A stretch of DNA of 64,000 bases, taken from NCBI RefSeq assembly GCF_001039355.2, contig NW_019774047.1, positions 546,531 through 610,530 of the forward strand. Direction: 5' to 3'. The DNA is from Lingula anatina (Eukaryota; Brachiopoda; Lingulata; Lingulida; Lingulidae). The position numbers and the translations under genes are program-made. A model generated the notes under the pieces. That model searched no databases and was not told where the DNA came from. It saw only the letters and a program-made list of their open reading frames with translations. This document shows positions 49,301 to 59,766 of this stretch, in pieces; the first letter of the stretch is position 1; every line of letters starts with the position of its first letter.

Positions 49301-50691
49301 CATTTAAGCACATGTCGAAAACTAATATGAATGTTGGTATTCTTACATTTCTGACCTAGAACCAAGCTCCATGCTTTAAGAGGTTAATGTGTCTTTGCTG
49401 CACAATAAATAGCTTCAGAACATTCTTTTGCCAATATAATAGCCCTAAAAAGGTTTCAAGTCTTTCCTTAAAATAAGTCAAATATTCCACAGTTAAGAGG
49501 TTCCAACAAATAACTTCACTTTAGTTACCTTTGAAGGATTGGGTTCAAAAATCCATTTGTCACTTTGTAACTCTGCTGAACAAACACAGGATTTCTTTTT
49601 TTTCATTTGGAAATCTACATACAACCAATCAGACTAATGGGGGTTATAGGAATATATGCCACAGACATTTTAATCACTGATTATAACTATAATATTAATT
49701 AAGCTAAATTCCTGTTTATGTAAATATCTTATAAAGCAAGGACATGTCACAAATGGTGTAGTCACTTTCAGGCCACAAATCAAAGTTTGATGCACAAAAG
49801 GCTGCATGCAGGCATCTTGTTCATTTCAATATGTATACATTTAGTGTTCTTATGGCTTTGGACACTAATTGTGTTTATATGAATAAAATGTGTTAATACA
49901 TGCAACCAATAATTACATGTACTAATCCACTATTACACACTTATATATCTAAATATATGTGCATAACTCACATTGGGGAAGCCGCTTTTGTTACAAGAAG
50001 ATTTTGACAATGTTCATTAGTTTCTGCTAATACCAAAGATAAACTAGCTGTTTCGCCAAATTTGTTTGAAAACAATAAATCTAATCATATGGTGACAAGT
50101 TTAGCAAGAAGATATATGCAGAGTCTAGAGGTGATATGTACTATTGGTCTTATGGGCCAAATAATATTAAAACTGAATCCAGAACTAAGGTATGTTTGAA
50201 ATATGGAAACAAGTTTTTACCACTTTACACCTACTCTTTAATTTTATGCAACAGGTGAATTCATGATCATCGAAATTACACGAAACCGTCGCAATTCACT
50301 TCATCCCAGTCTAGTTCCATCTGAGTGAAGTGAACACTACTGTAAACTTTAGGAATGAGATCTACCAAACTAACAAGTGGTGGTGTGAGGATTTACACAA
50401 ACTTTATATCGACTTACCACTTCTTTCCAACTCGTCGACGTACTCAGTGATGCCGGTGTTTCCTTTAACCAGTTGTAGAAAATAGTTGGTCATCTTATAC
50501 AGAGGATCCATTGCTTTATCTATTGGCCTTTGTAGAAAAGTATCTGGTGACGAAGCCTCATCAGAATCCGAGGATACTGTAGTATTCGATGTACTTGTCT
50601 GAGCCCATGTATATGACATCGAATTTAAACTGATAGCTATCATCAGAGCTACACCCACAGAAACCCATGGGTTTTTAGTCCTAGGAGACAT
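21701..50691 (-). CDS. PROM1-like: Prominin (CD133-like), five-span membrane glycoprotein (3' partial)
   Basis: Prominins are pentaspan, cholesterol-binding glycoproteins of plasma-membrane protrusions and photoreceptor membranes. I joined 25 coding exons, all GT-AG and phase-consistent: 50418-50691, 35867-35961, 35128-35336, 34700-34838, 34175-34241, 33737-33820, 33117-33319, 32712-32801, 32374-32437, 31970-32043, 31385-31464, 29625-29771, 28900-29035, 28440-28498, 28012-28093, 27384-27545, 25986-26072, 25715-25810, 25332-25382, 24795-24875, 24180-24248, 23742-23831, 23330-23460, 22298-22354, and 21701-21845, which is cut by an n. The model gives about 924 residues; human prominin-1 has 865. 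Topology fits the family: signal peptide, membrane segments near residues 128-148, 176-198, 463-485, 509-535 and 816-840, and two large loops with family cysteines and many N-x-S/T sites. No stop is visible, and the paralogue (PROM1 or PROM2) cannot be assigned. Confidence 0.93.
22298..22354 (-). CDS. PROM1-like: Prominin 57-bp cytoplasmic-tail exon, possible cassette
   Basis: Flanked by a good acceptor and GA|GTAAGT donor, with both junctions in phase 2. Exon 23330-23460 ends CAA AG and exon 21701-21845 starts with C, so the message stays open whether this exon is included or skipped. It adds the acidic, tyrosine-bearing segment NYEEDYQGAFPGDHIALD after TM5. It was too short to appear as a long open frame. 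Confidence 0.75.
28580..28942. repeat. 181-bp direct duplication around a single n (contig overlap)
   Basis: 28580-28760 and 28762-28942 match base for base where I compared them and are separated only by an n at 28761. The duplicated part includes 43 bp of the prominin exon 28900-29035. The first copy is therefore a broken exon end and should not be annotated. It is most simply two contig ends that overlap but were not merged. Confidence 0.88.
29875..31134 (+). mobile_element. ~1.26-kb interspersed element in a prominin intron
   Basis: GTACCACCAGC at 29875-29885 and its reverse complement at 31124-31134 bound a segment whose right end is shared, in reverse, with 17388-17598. Inside, about 30190-30480 holds a roughly 125-bp unit repeated about 2.5 times (GCAAAGT-CAGTTCAT ... 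TCAATTTCAAGGTCACAG ... AACTATGGG). No intact transposase or reverse transcriptase is visible. The outer limits are approximate because the terminal repeats are short. Confidence 0.45.
33589..33621. repeat. 33-bp T homopolymer
   Basis: Poly-T on the plus strand, inside a prominin intron between exons 33117-33319 and 33737-33820. It could be the A-tail of a minus-oriented retroposed insert, but no body of such an element is recognisable beside it. Confidence 0.9.
35128..35336 (-). CDS. PROM1-like: Prominin exon with TM1, Cys-rich cytoplasmic loop and TM2
   Basis: It encodes TM1 (FIAYTVCIAVGILFMIIM), then GCCVCCCRCCCKKCGG, then most of TM2 (VVFGLVLAVITTLML). The run of about ten cysteines just inside the membrane is the hallmark of the prominin first intracellular loop but is denser than in human prominin-1, which has FCMCRCCNKCGG there. 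Palmitoylation of such clusters is plausible but is inference. Confidence 0.92.
36548..36590. repeat. (AG)n microsatellite
   Basis: Uninterrupted dinucleotide run of about 21 units in prominin intron 2. Confidence 0.95.
39037..41676. repeat. 1.32-kb direct duplication around a single n (likely unmerged haplotypes)
   Basis: 39037-40355 and 40358-41676 align at a constant offset of 1321 bp, with an n at 40356 between them. I noticed only scattered substitutions (for example GATCTGGAGAAAATC versus GATTTGGAGAAGATC, and TTATTG versus TTATCG). Near-identity with sparse SNPs across a contig join points to two haplotype copies placed in tandem and not to a real duplication. Confidence 0.88.
42509..42552. 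repeat. (CA)n microsatellite
   Basis: Near-perfect CA run in prominin intron 2, preceded by degenerate CACACATA units. Confidence 0.93.
42930..42978. repeat. (TA)n microsatellite
   Basis: TA run of about 24 units in prominin intron 2, preceded by a short A-run. Confidence 0.95.
43286..43354. repeat. Long (TA)n microsatellite
   Basis: Uninterrupted TA run of about 34 units, the longest in the window. Length is likely polymorphic. Confidence 0.95.
44660..44684. repeat. (AG)n microsatellite
   Basis: Short AG run in prominin intron 2. Confidence 0.9.
50418..50691 (-). CDS. PROM1-like: Prominin first coding exon with signal peptide
   Basis: ATG at 50691 is followed by MSPRTKNPW and the hydrophobic stretch VSVGVALMIAISLNS, which fits a signal peptide. 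An S/T-rich extracellular segment follows. The open frame extends upstream only to a TTG, so this ATG is the natural start. The donor GTAAGT ends the exon in phase 1 (Gly split), matching exon 2 at 35961 across a 14.4-kb intron. Confidence 0.88.
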
Positions 50692-50883
50692 ATTCAAACC
50701 GTCCAGCAGTTTACAGGCAGTTGCTTAATACTTAAAATCTGTTTAAATTACAAGCTACCGCGTCTTAAAGCAATACCATGTATAAAAACGCCTCTGTCGT
50801 GTATCTGCCGACTTCGGCTAACAACAGTCGCGGCTAATCTTCTACTTCCTATCACAGTTCCTTTGACCTTTGGCCTTGACCGA

Positions 50884-50891
50884 TGACGTCA
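50884..50891. promoter_or_regulatory. Palindromic cAMP-response element upstream of prominin
   Basis: TGACGTCA is a perfect CRE/ATF site, 193 bp upstream of the prominin ATG. It sits in the locally less AT-rich stretch where a promoter would be expected. The transcription start is not mapped, so this is a candidate only. Confidence 0.4.
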
Positions 50892-51302
50892 GTCTGTTGA
50901 TTTTTGAGGTGTGACTCAAAAATATTGGAGCTTTGTTTCTTGAATCGTGACATTATTCATCCGTCAGTTTAGTCATTTTTTATTGAGAAATTTGTGAAGT
51001 AATGTATATGAAAAGAAACAAACACTTTAGAGATGAACCAAACAGTTGTTGTATACATAAACTGAGAAAGGGGCGGGAAGGAAAAAGACAAAAGAGGGTG
51101 TATAGGGCGTGGCGGCGATAAAGAGAGAAGGCATACACATTAAATAACGAGAGGACCAAAAGTTTAACTTGAATAATTTATGAATAATTTATTATTTTAA
51201 GTACCTTTTCATTTACTTTATTCATCTTATTCTGTTCATTTTACCGATGTAAAGTCTACTGAAAATTTGATATGGATTTTAGACTATAAATAAATATTGT
51301 TC

Positions 51303-51305
<3 letters not shown>

Positions 51306-51349
<44 letters not shown>
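51306..51349. repeat. (ATT)n trinucleotide microsatellite
   Basis: About 14 uninterrupted trinucleotide units between prominin and the AlkD-like gene. Confidence 0.92.
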
Positions 51350-52679
51350 AAAAGTTATGCAGTGTAAAATGTGGGCTGCAAATTGTAACACAAAATACCC
51401 TGCACACTTTATTATTAAAAGAAAGTCTGGAAAGAGGACTACAAATCACAACGTAATAGGCACTGAGCTTTTTATATGTGCTTGTAGTTATTTATTTCAG
51501 TTACTTTTATTTGTTTTAATTTCTCTTAAAAGGATAAAGATTAACAAGCCAGTACATCGGTCAACAGATCTGAACACATTGAATACGCCAGTTATTGTAT
51601 TATCATTTTTCCAATGTAATTTAGACGGGATAGAGGCACGTTGTGTAACTCATTAATAGCCAGGTTACAATATTTCGGTGAAAGAACGTGCTCCTTTCAT
51701 AAACAAAACAACTAACGAAGGTTTATGGTAATATAAGGCTTTTTTCCTTTTATGTTTGCGCCAAAGAAAGGCAAATAGCAGCTTCTGGCTTATACACCAT
51801 GTTTAGCTTCATGGACATTTATATTTGTGGTAATGTTATCTCTGTTAATAACTTTATTTGCCGTATTTTGCTGGTGGTCTAGATGCGAGAATGTCACAAC
51901 TGTGGCTTCTCTAGCACATTTGATAATACATTTCTAAAACCGAATATTGGCCTGTTGGGGATGAACACACAAAACCTTACAACTTTTGGTGGGGACAAGC
52001 TTTTACACACTTTGAATATTGCGAAACTGTTGTAGGATATGAGGAAAGCATGCGGACAGATTATACCATGTTATTCATGCTTATATTTATTTTACGGTAA
52101 CCTAAAGCACGTTTCCCGAATTAAAGACCTGTGTTGATCCGAAGATCGATTTTCTCCGTTTCCGTTGCCTAACGAAACCTTACCTTATATTGTTAGAAAT
52201 ATTACAAAACTTTTGTACGGTATATTTCGACCAATGGCAGATCGATTTCTTTGATATATAAGCGTTTAAAACGTTGAAGAGAGTGCACGTGTTTATCATT
52301 TTTTATCTACCTGGATTTTCACCGTTTTCTTTGAAAAAAAGCGAACAAAATTGTGTAGGTTTTTTTCATTGCTTAAGACTTTAATGGCTTCTATGGTGTA
52401 TAAATCGTAATTTTATAAAATTTGATTTTGAAAAGTTTTTTTTTTCAAAACGGTGGACTAGTACGGTATTCTTAAGTCGTTTTCTGTGGTCTTTGGGTCG
52501 ACTAACCAATCAAGGTTTTAGTCGAGCGTGGGTCGCCGTCTGTAACGTCCGTATTATATTTTTTTACTTGCTAGAAGCCAGATAAGACTGCTGCATTACA
52601 ATTCTAATAACAAAGCTAAATTTGGCAACAACGCAAGTCTTCACAATATTGGCTTATTATATAATTATTTAAAAATACA

Positions 52680-52685
52680 TTTATT
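52680..52685 (-). terminator. Polyadenylation signal of the AlkD-like gene
   Basis: AATAAA on the minus strand, about 190 nt downstream of the stop codon at 52877, in an AT-rich stretch. The position suits a short 3' UTR. Other AT-rich variants nearby cannot be excluded. Confidence 0.4.
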
Positions 52686-52876
52686 TTACAATAACACCAT
52701 CGTTGACATAGGAGCCTTTTCATTAAATTAAAATCTAATAAAATATCTCAATATGTCAAACAGAAAACAGTTGTAGAGTTTGGTGTTATTGTATACAATT
52801 CAGTTGCTTAAAAAGATAACATAAGTATTTTTAAATGTTTAAAAACTGTGAGGGCAATTATAAAGAAAAATGCAAT

Positions 52877-54903
52877 TTAGGCATGCTTTAAGGCTTCTTT
52901 TACTGTCAGTTTTGGCAAAACACATTCATTCTTCTTGACGAAAGCTCTGACAGATCTGGGGTTGGTGCTAAAGTAAGTTCTCAATGCCCAGCCCATAGCC
53001 TTCTGTATAAAGAATTCTTTTTCATGAGCCCTTTGTAAGCAGTACCTGTTAAAATAAAAGATAAAGAAATGATAAAATAAAGAAGAATTAAACACAAATT
53101 ACCGAAATAAAGATTAACCATCATGTTGAGTCAAATCACCCCACAGACATATTTATTTTAACATTTGTTTGGAGATAACTGCAAAAACAACCAATTTAAG
53201 CAATATTTTCAGTATGATGGGAGAATCTGTCAAAGGAAGTAATGTTAAGACAATTAAAAATGTTTCTAAAGCACTGGTACTGGGCTCTGCCAAGGGAAAG
53301 GGGTGCACAAGGATAAAATTTCTTATTTCACTCAGCAAAATGCCATAGTTATTTTCTCAGGAAAAAAAGTGCATCACTAAAGTTCTGGGGGAGGGGACGA
53401 TGCACATGGCCCATTGTGCCTGTAACTAACATTATTACCACTTCAATAGGTACCTATATTCAAAATGTGTGTGAAACTTTACAACCTGAATAACCTATCC
53501 TCATCCGTTTCTTTGCGGTATTTCAACTGATGCAATATAGCAGATCTTCGCAGCCACATTTCGCTATCATCAATCCATTGGTCCATCACTGGTATTAGAT
53601 CTGCAGGGTATTTGCTTACCAAGAAGCCTACAACTAAAAAAGGTATAAACTCACTTGAGAAAAGCACTTATGTATTTAAAATAGAACAGTGCTCATTGCT
53701 ACAGCAATTTTTTACAATTTTTAACTTGAACAAAAATTTAATATCGATTTCTAAATTAAGTGCATCAATTTAAGTTGGTTAAATAAAGCTCCATAAAAAT
53801 TCTGTATTGCACTGTCAAGTTGAAAATTAATGAAGAGATAACATGAACTGTTTTGAAGGTGAAGACCCTTTTTTCAAATCCCAAAATTTCTCTAAAATAT
53901 TACAAATTCAATAATTTGCCAAATCTACCGTCAGTGAAGTCTATTATCCAAATGGATGCAAGACTTAAAATTGAATGGGGCTGGTTTATAGAATATTAAG
54001 AAATATTTTCAGTGAACAATAACTTGGCTCGTAAGAATACACTTTTCCATCAATATTTCTCAAGTTAATTATATTTAGCAATGTGAAATTATGGCCTACC
54101 ACCACTTAGGCTATCAACGGTGTCCCACCAACTCTTTTCACTGACAAGAAAGTCTTTTATGTTTTCCACAGTCTCTAAACATGTTGTTTTGTCTTTGCTG
54201 AGGATGTTTTTGTTGCGTATCGCACACTCTACAGCAAAGTATTGCATCTCCCTGCGATCCTGTGACCAAGCTAACTTCATCACCTCCCAAAGGCATGATG
54301 CATTCAGTTTTGGGTAATTTTTCATGACCTACATAACAAAAATCATACTTAAACGTTGTCATTGAGGCAGGGTTGGGGACAAAAATTGCTCAAGACGCAT
54401 TCCTAGACCTCCTTTTTTTTTTTTTTTAGAAATATCACGACTATAAAACCTCTCATCTGTACCAGTACATATTTTATGATACAAATAATAATGGGATGAA
54501 ACATTCTTAAAAGATCCTTTAAATGGTTAATTAAATAAATGTAAAGCACAGGTTATTTATTTAAGGTTATTTTGAAAATCCAACTGCTTTTAGACTTTTG
54601 TGAACAAGAAACAGTTGATGCACATACTGCACTAATTTTAGCATATATAACACACATTGCTCCAATCTGAAAAATAAATACCTGTCTTTCTATAGTTCTT
54701 CTTTCTGTTGCCTGAAGCCCATAAAACTTAAATTTATTTCTCATGTATTTCTTCATTCCAGCAGCTTTTTCCTTATTTGAACTAAGACCGAATTCTTTTT
54801 TGACATGGTTAACAATTTGTAAAGGGATATTGCCTCTTTGAAAATTGCTCTGTGTGCTTCTCCTGCACTGTGCAAGCTTTAAGTTGCTTTTAACTTTAGG
54901 CAT
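52877..54903 (-). CDS. AlkD-like DNA alkylation repair glycosylase
   Basis: A HEAT-repeat DNA glycosylase that excises alkylated bases. Four exons join in frame: 54682-54903, 54100-54328, 53486-53633, 52877-53045, giving 255 residues, about 20 more than bacterial AlkD. ATG at 54903 gives MPKVKSNLKL and a basic N-terminus. Active-site residues known from Bacillus cereus AlkD (W109, D113, R148, W187) have matches here in order: SWWDTVD (W142, D146), MWLRRSAI (R180) and KAMGWALR (W219). The C-terminus ends EALKHA then TAA. The frame and catalytic set are intact, so it is probably functional. AlkD is best known from bacteria; the three spliceosomal introns show this copy is a resident nuclear gene and not contamination. 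Confidence 0.9.
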
Positions 54904-57049
54904 GACACTGACTGAAAAATTCTTCCTTCAATTGTCTGGAAAATAGAATAATAAAAAGGCACAATACACACATTCAGTTAATCATTACCATTTTTATGTA
55001 TGTATATCAGTGTTTCTACTGGTCTAAACTTTGTCTGTCTGGAATATTCCAGTCAGCATTTCCATGTGAAAAACACCCATCCAAACTGTCATATTTATTG
55101 TTTATGTGTATTGAGTGAAAAAAAGTTATGCAACCTGAATCTTCCTAAGGAAAACCTATGTTTATATAGATAGATTGATACAATATTATTATTATTTGAA
55201 TTTTCCTAAAAGAAAAGATCAAAATTTTCATTGGCAAAACACTTTTACTGAAAAAATTGCCAAATATTTTTGAGTAGTTCAATTATGTTTAATGATGATA
55301 CTCAAGGACATAACTTGAATTAGAAAATGGCCATATCACCCTTTAAAGTTAAATGGGATACATTAAAATATACACATGTTAAATAAATCTTTGAGCCACA
55401 GCATGATATAGTTCAAGTCATCTCACAGGTCTATTTTGAACGGTTCCAACACAGGTACTCAAAGTGATTTGTATACTTTGATAAAGACAGTTTGTTAAAA
55501 ATTTTATGTCAAATAAACAAAAATAAGCTATTTTAATTCATTCATCGCTCTTTAATTTGTCAAAGATAAGTTCAACTGTTCTTGAAAGTTTTAAATGCAT
55601 GTGTTAGCATTGCCATATATCTTCAATATGAAAAGCAGCAACAGCACTGACATCAAATTATTACTGCATTAATTTTATGAAAAAAGGGAACATAATGTAA
55701 TTTCTCAGTAAATACCAACAAACTTTATTATAAGTGCTGGTAACATATTCACCAAATCAAAATGCTGTCTTTTGCCAGAAGAAATAATGATTTTTGCAGT
55801 TTGTCATAATAATGAACATAATTGCACAAAAATGTAAAATCAATAAAGATTTCACAGGATTTGGAGGAAAGAGGGGTTACAAATAATGTACAACTAAGCA
55901 CATTGTACAACAAATAAAAGCTGACAGAATTCACCTGTGTACATATTTTATGGTTATTTTCTTCTGAAATGGAGTCAACTGCACAACACGTTTTGTGCAT
56001 CACTTTTGTTACAGTCTTGAAATTACCTTCCTGATGCGTAGAGTTTCATCCTCATCTACTAAGTTTATCCTACTTCACAAGGATTCCCGTACTTAAAACT
56101 AATCTAGCATGATGCTATGCACTGATGTCAGACACTTACTAGGCTTTTCGTGGATGATCCCCATTATACTTTTGCAATATGAGATTCTTTTAGCACTTAG
56201 GCAGGGTTGTGAAAAATACAAAATATCCTTTAAATATTTACCCCCCTTTTAAAACATTTTGATCTTATAAACAAGTAACTATACCATATTAATCAATACT
56301 AGTAAGTCATCTTTGCTCCAGAATTAGAAGACACACTACAAACAGCACAGAATCCTTATCAATGAATCTCACGAGTGATGTATTGGATGCATCTAGTCGG
56401 CAAAAGTTCAGTTACTATGGAACAGCTATAAATAGCTCACTTCAGTTTTTTTTTTTTTAACCTTAGAAAGAGTGGCAAAAATACATAAATATGAATGTTT
56501 TAAATGCATGTGGTAGCATAACTATAGGGCTGTATGGATCATCTATCTTGGACAGTCTTTTGCAAAAAATCAAATATTAAGTTTTATCTCGTTAATACAG
56601 CCTTAAAACATAAATATTTCTAATCCCTTTGACTGGCAGTAAAGTGTTTTAAGTACAGAGGCACCAACATGGTACTTCTACCAAGGCTCTTCTGTTATAA
56701 AATTGGATGTGTATGGTAACAACTAGAAGAGCCCCTGGTAGAGTATCAAAATGGCACATGCTTTATAGATGTTAATAAACAAAACTATAATACTGTAAAA
56801 TCTCCAAAACATTGCACAAAAACAAAGTTAGCATATTCCAAATCATTTTGGTGGCAAGCAGAATGATATTAGATGTCTCTGATAAAAGGTCAAAATATTA
56901 CAAGATTAAATCTCATTAACATAGCCCAAAGAAGTATATTTCTAATCCTTTTGGCAATAGGACAGCTGTCAGATAACTACAGATATTAACAAAAGTTAAT
57001 TTGCCATAACATGAAACTTAAATAATGTAGATGCTGCTGAGTAGTAAAT
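54904..57049. other. Intergenic: AlkD-like upstream flank and DHHC 3' flank
   Basis: AT-rich, with no recognisable coding sequence. It must contain the AlkD-like promoter and the 3' UTR of the palmitoyltransferase. An AATAAA on the minus strand near 55720 is possible for the latter but would imply a long UTR. Confidence 0.4.
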
Positions 57050-58069
57050 TTAATATACTCCTAATCCTTTTTGTGGCAAGGGGAGTGGCAAAAATATGGA
57101 AATATACCAAAAAGGCCCAAAAACATCCTTAAAATTGCAAAGCATTTCACTGTTGCTATATGTTAGTATTCCTTTCCAAGCTTCATATGTAGTCTGTCCT
57201 TGTAATACAATGTAAAGCTGCCAGTAAAAGAAACCTGCTGCTGCCAGCCCACAAGTCAAGCATGCATAAAACACTCCTACTATTAACAATTGGTATGGAA
57301 TTACAGAACTTTCAAACCACCACCCATAGAGAGTATTTGGCAAGAGAGTTAACAGACTAAACATTCCAAAGCTGATATTAAAATATTTCTTTAAATACAT
57401 GGCGATGATGACTAAGGAATAAAATGATCCAATGAACATGTAAAAACACCATAGTATAAAATATTTTTGATTGTAGAAGCCAATACAAGTGCACATGAAG
57501 AAACAATGATGGTCACGTTTCAGGATGCATTCATTGCACAACAAACAGTGATGACTTCTTTTTGGAGCTAAAGCATTGCAGGAATCACACACTGTTGTAT
57601 TTATTTCTTCCGTTTCACTGTGCAAAGGACTTTTGGCATCCATTTCTGGTGTACCTGCACTGCTGCTGTTCACATTCTTATCTGCATCTTTTCGTCTGGT
57701 CACAGACTGATTTGAAATTTTGACTAAGTTTTTCTTTTGTTCGTCAGTAGTTTTTCTTTTTCGTGAAGATATATTCCTTATTTCTGGTTTGTTCCATAAC
57801 GGAGGTAGATTGTGAATTGATGAATCGGTTGTGATCACAAGTACAACGTTACCTACAACTTGTAGGAGTATAAAACACGTAAAAATGTCATGTTTCATAA
57901 CTGAAGTAGCGAATTCTCCAAAGATAAAGGGGATCATTTCAAATAAAACCAGGTATGTAGTAACCGATGTTAGGGTGCAAAAGTATGAGAAGGCAATTAA
58001 ATTCCAAATGGCTAAAGCTTTCAATCTCCAATTACTGCCATTGCGTCCAAAAACACCGAAAATCCCCAT
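57050..58069 (-). CDS. ZDHHC: DHHC-type protein S-acyltransferase (ZDHHC22/24-like), single exon
   Basis: A membrane enzyme that transfers palmitate from acyl-CoA to protein cysteines. The start chosen is ATG at 58069 (MGIFGVFGRNGSNWRL); the frame extends a little further only to a TTG. The product has 339 residues. Two membrane segments lie near 20-45 and 60-82. A hydrophilic Lys/Ser-rich cytoplasmic loop (about 95-158) precedes the zinc-binding Cys-rich domain (about 161-196: CDSC, HHCLLC, and catalytic DHHC at 186-189). Two further hydrophobic hairpins follow (about 200-225 and 258-290), then the TTxE motif (TTYE, 293-296) and the NFKDVFGPFW tail. All core motifs are present. No intron interrupts the frame, which may be ancestral or a sign of retroposition. 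Assignment to the 22/24 branch rests on motif resemblance only. Confidence 0.9.
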   Translation of the reverse strand: MGIFGVFGRNGSNWRLKALAIWNLIAFSYFCTLTSVTTYLVLFEMIPFIFGEFATSVMKHDIFTCFILLQVVGNVVLVITTDSSIHNLPPLWNKPEIRNISSRKRKTTDEQKKNLVKISNQSVTRRKDADKNVNSSSAGTPEMDAKSPLHSETEEINTTVCDSCNALAPKRSHHCLLCNECILKRDHHCFFMCTCIGFYNQKYFILWCFYMFIGSFYSLVIIAMYLKKYFNISFGMFSLLTLLPNTLYGWWFESSVIPYQLLIVGVFYACLTCGLAAAGFFYWQLYIVLQGQTTYEAWKGILTYSNSEMLCNFKDVFGPFWYISIFLPLPLPQKGLGVY

Positions 58070-59364
58070 TTTCTTGTAATCTACCAGACGTTGGAGCAAG
58101 AGATGGTGTGGACCACTTACCGGATGTTTGTTTCACCTAAACTAAAGACTTGGTGCGTCACACGAAACAAAAATAAATTTTAATGACTTTTTTACTTGCT
58201 TATCAAAACATATTCCGACGGAAAAACATTATATTTAAAAGGGACACGCTTATCATGTAAATACCCTATTGTAACCTTGAGAAATAAATTTCTCAGAATT
58301 CGCGACTGAACTGCAGCACTGCAGCTGAGAGGTCGTGTAACAAGTAGGCAAAGAGCACGTTTTAATGTTTCTGTTCATTCACTCTCAAACGTAGGTCTAC
58401 ATAATAATTATGTGGACACTATATATATATAACAACATAGATCTATATCTATAGCCTTTCTTTGTGTTACATGTCCTTTGGTAGCTTGAGTTTATCCTGT
58501 GGCTTTTGATGTGGCCTCTCTTTCGAAGCACGACATCTGTAAATAAACATAGATCTACCATTGGGTCATTGATAAGTCATACATTTGGGAGACGAATATT
58601 GAAACTGTCGAATTTGACTGTAATTTGAGGTAGGTTGATTTTTTAACACCCGATCTATTTCATATGTAGTTATGCACGTGGTATCATCATTTTTGTGCTG
58701 TGAGTTCTTAGAGTTAGTGTTAAAATTTCAATGGTGGCCGCCCTGAAATAAAATCGTTTGTACAAGTACAGTATTGATGAACCCATAGGGTGGATCCATT
58801 GTCAGACTGTCAGACAATACCTTCTCTATGAATGCTAGGGACTTAAAATTGGTATACTGATAGCCACATATGTGCGTATGCATAAACTGTTTGAAATTGT
58901 AAGCTTGAATATTTAGATCATATACATGTACATGTACCGGTACTACTACAGTAGTAATGGTATAGTACTTCCAGAAAAGCTACATGTACCACCCTTCATT
59001 AAATTTATAGGTACTGTATTTAAGGAAGGGCTTCAGTTTCAGCTTCACACTACTATCAGCAATAAGGCATGTTGCCAGTCAGGTTTATTTAATATTAGAT
59101 ATACTGATGTATGCATAGAATAAATTATTGATACAGTTTACTTAGAAGATCCATACTAGTATCTGGGGTGGCGCTAGCAATTTTTTTCATTTAGCCAAAT
59201 TACTACTTTTTCATCGCTTTTTTGTCCAAATGGTTTAAATTTGACTAAAATCAGTCATATTAACCCTATTTTGTTTAGCCAAAGTCAGTCAATTTTAGCA
59301 TTTGGCTAAATTGACGGGTCAATTTTAGCATTTGGCTAAATTGACAAGTGTTAGCGCTACCCCA

Positions 59365-59398
<34 letters not shown>

Positions 59399-59765
59399 AC
59401 AGGAGATTTACCCATACCTCAGTTACAGTGGCATTGTATGTGTTGGAGATTTGAGGTACAGTTCACTGGTCGGTAAAATCAACTTGACCAAAGACCAAAA
59501 GCTTACCCTACATTATGCCAGCATAGGAATATTGATACTGTCCATTACTTTCAATGTTCTCAAGTTCAGGGTTGTGTATAATACATACCATGCAGTAAAA
59601 TAGCAATATATTCCTGCACACACACACACACACAGTAATAAAATGTCTTTACTGAGTTTTCTTAGACAAAAATGTTGTGGATTTTATCTTTATTAAAAGA
59701 TATCACCCACTCATTCAACCCTTTCAATCAGCTTCATATATATAGATAATTTTTTTAAATTTCAG
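58070..59765. other. Divergent promoter region between DHHC gene and PLA2G6
   Basis: The two genes point away from each other across 1.7 kb, so both promoters should lie here. PLA2G6 coding begins one base after an acceptor, so at least one non-coding 5' exon is expected in this interval; I could not fix it. A 30-bp tandem pair (59288-59345), a (TA)n run (about 59367-59395) and a short (CA)n run (about 59619-59634) are present. Confidence 0.5.
59288..59345. repeat. Two-copy 30-bp tandem repeat
   Basis: A unit around CAATTTTAGCATTTGGCTAA is repeated in tandem; its ends (TCAATTT / AAATTGA) are self-complementary. Looser relatives of the same words (TTTGGCTAAA-like) appear in the preceding 100 bp. 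Confidence 0.8.
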
Positions 59766-59766
59766 T

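Larger units (their letters stand above)
35962..50417 (-). other. 14.4-kb prominin intron 2, no coding sequence seen
   Basis: This interval separates prominin exon 2 from the signal-peptide exon. It holds microsatellites (36548-36590, 42509-42552, 42930-42978, 43286-43354, 44660-44684) and the duplicated block at 39037-41676. The open frames present are short, low-complexity and lack any recognisable domain, so I call no gene here. First introns of this size often hold enhancers, but none can be read directly. Confidence 0.6.
50692..52876. other. Intergenic region upstream of prominin
   Basis: It holds the presumed prominin promoter, an (ATT)n microsatellite (about 51306-51349), and, at its far end, the 3' flank of the AlkD-like gene. 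The open frame at 51357-51656 lacks any recognisable domain and is not called. Confidence 0.45.

Noticed and set aside
51357-51656. Open frame beginning MQCKMWAANCNTKYPAHF in the prominin-AlkD intergenic region
   Set aside because: The CxxxWAANC-like words hint at a zinc-finger remnant, but spacing does not complete a domain and the rest is compositionally random.
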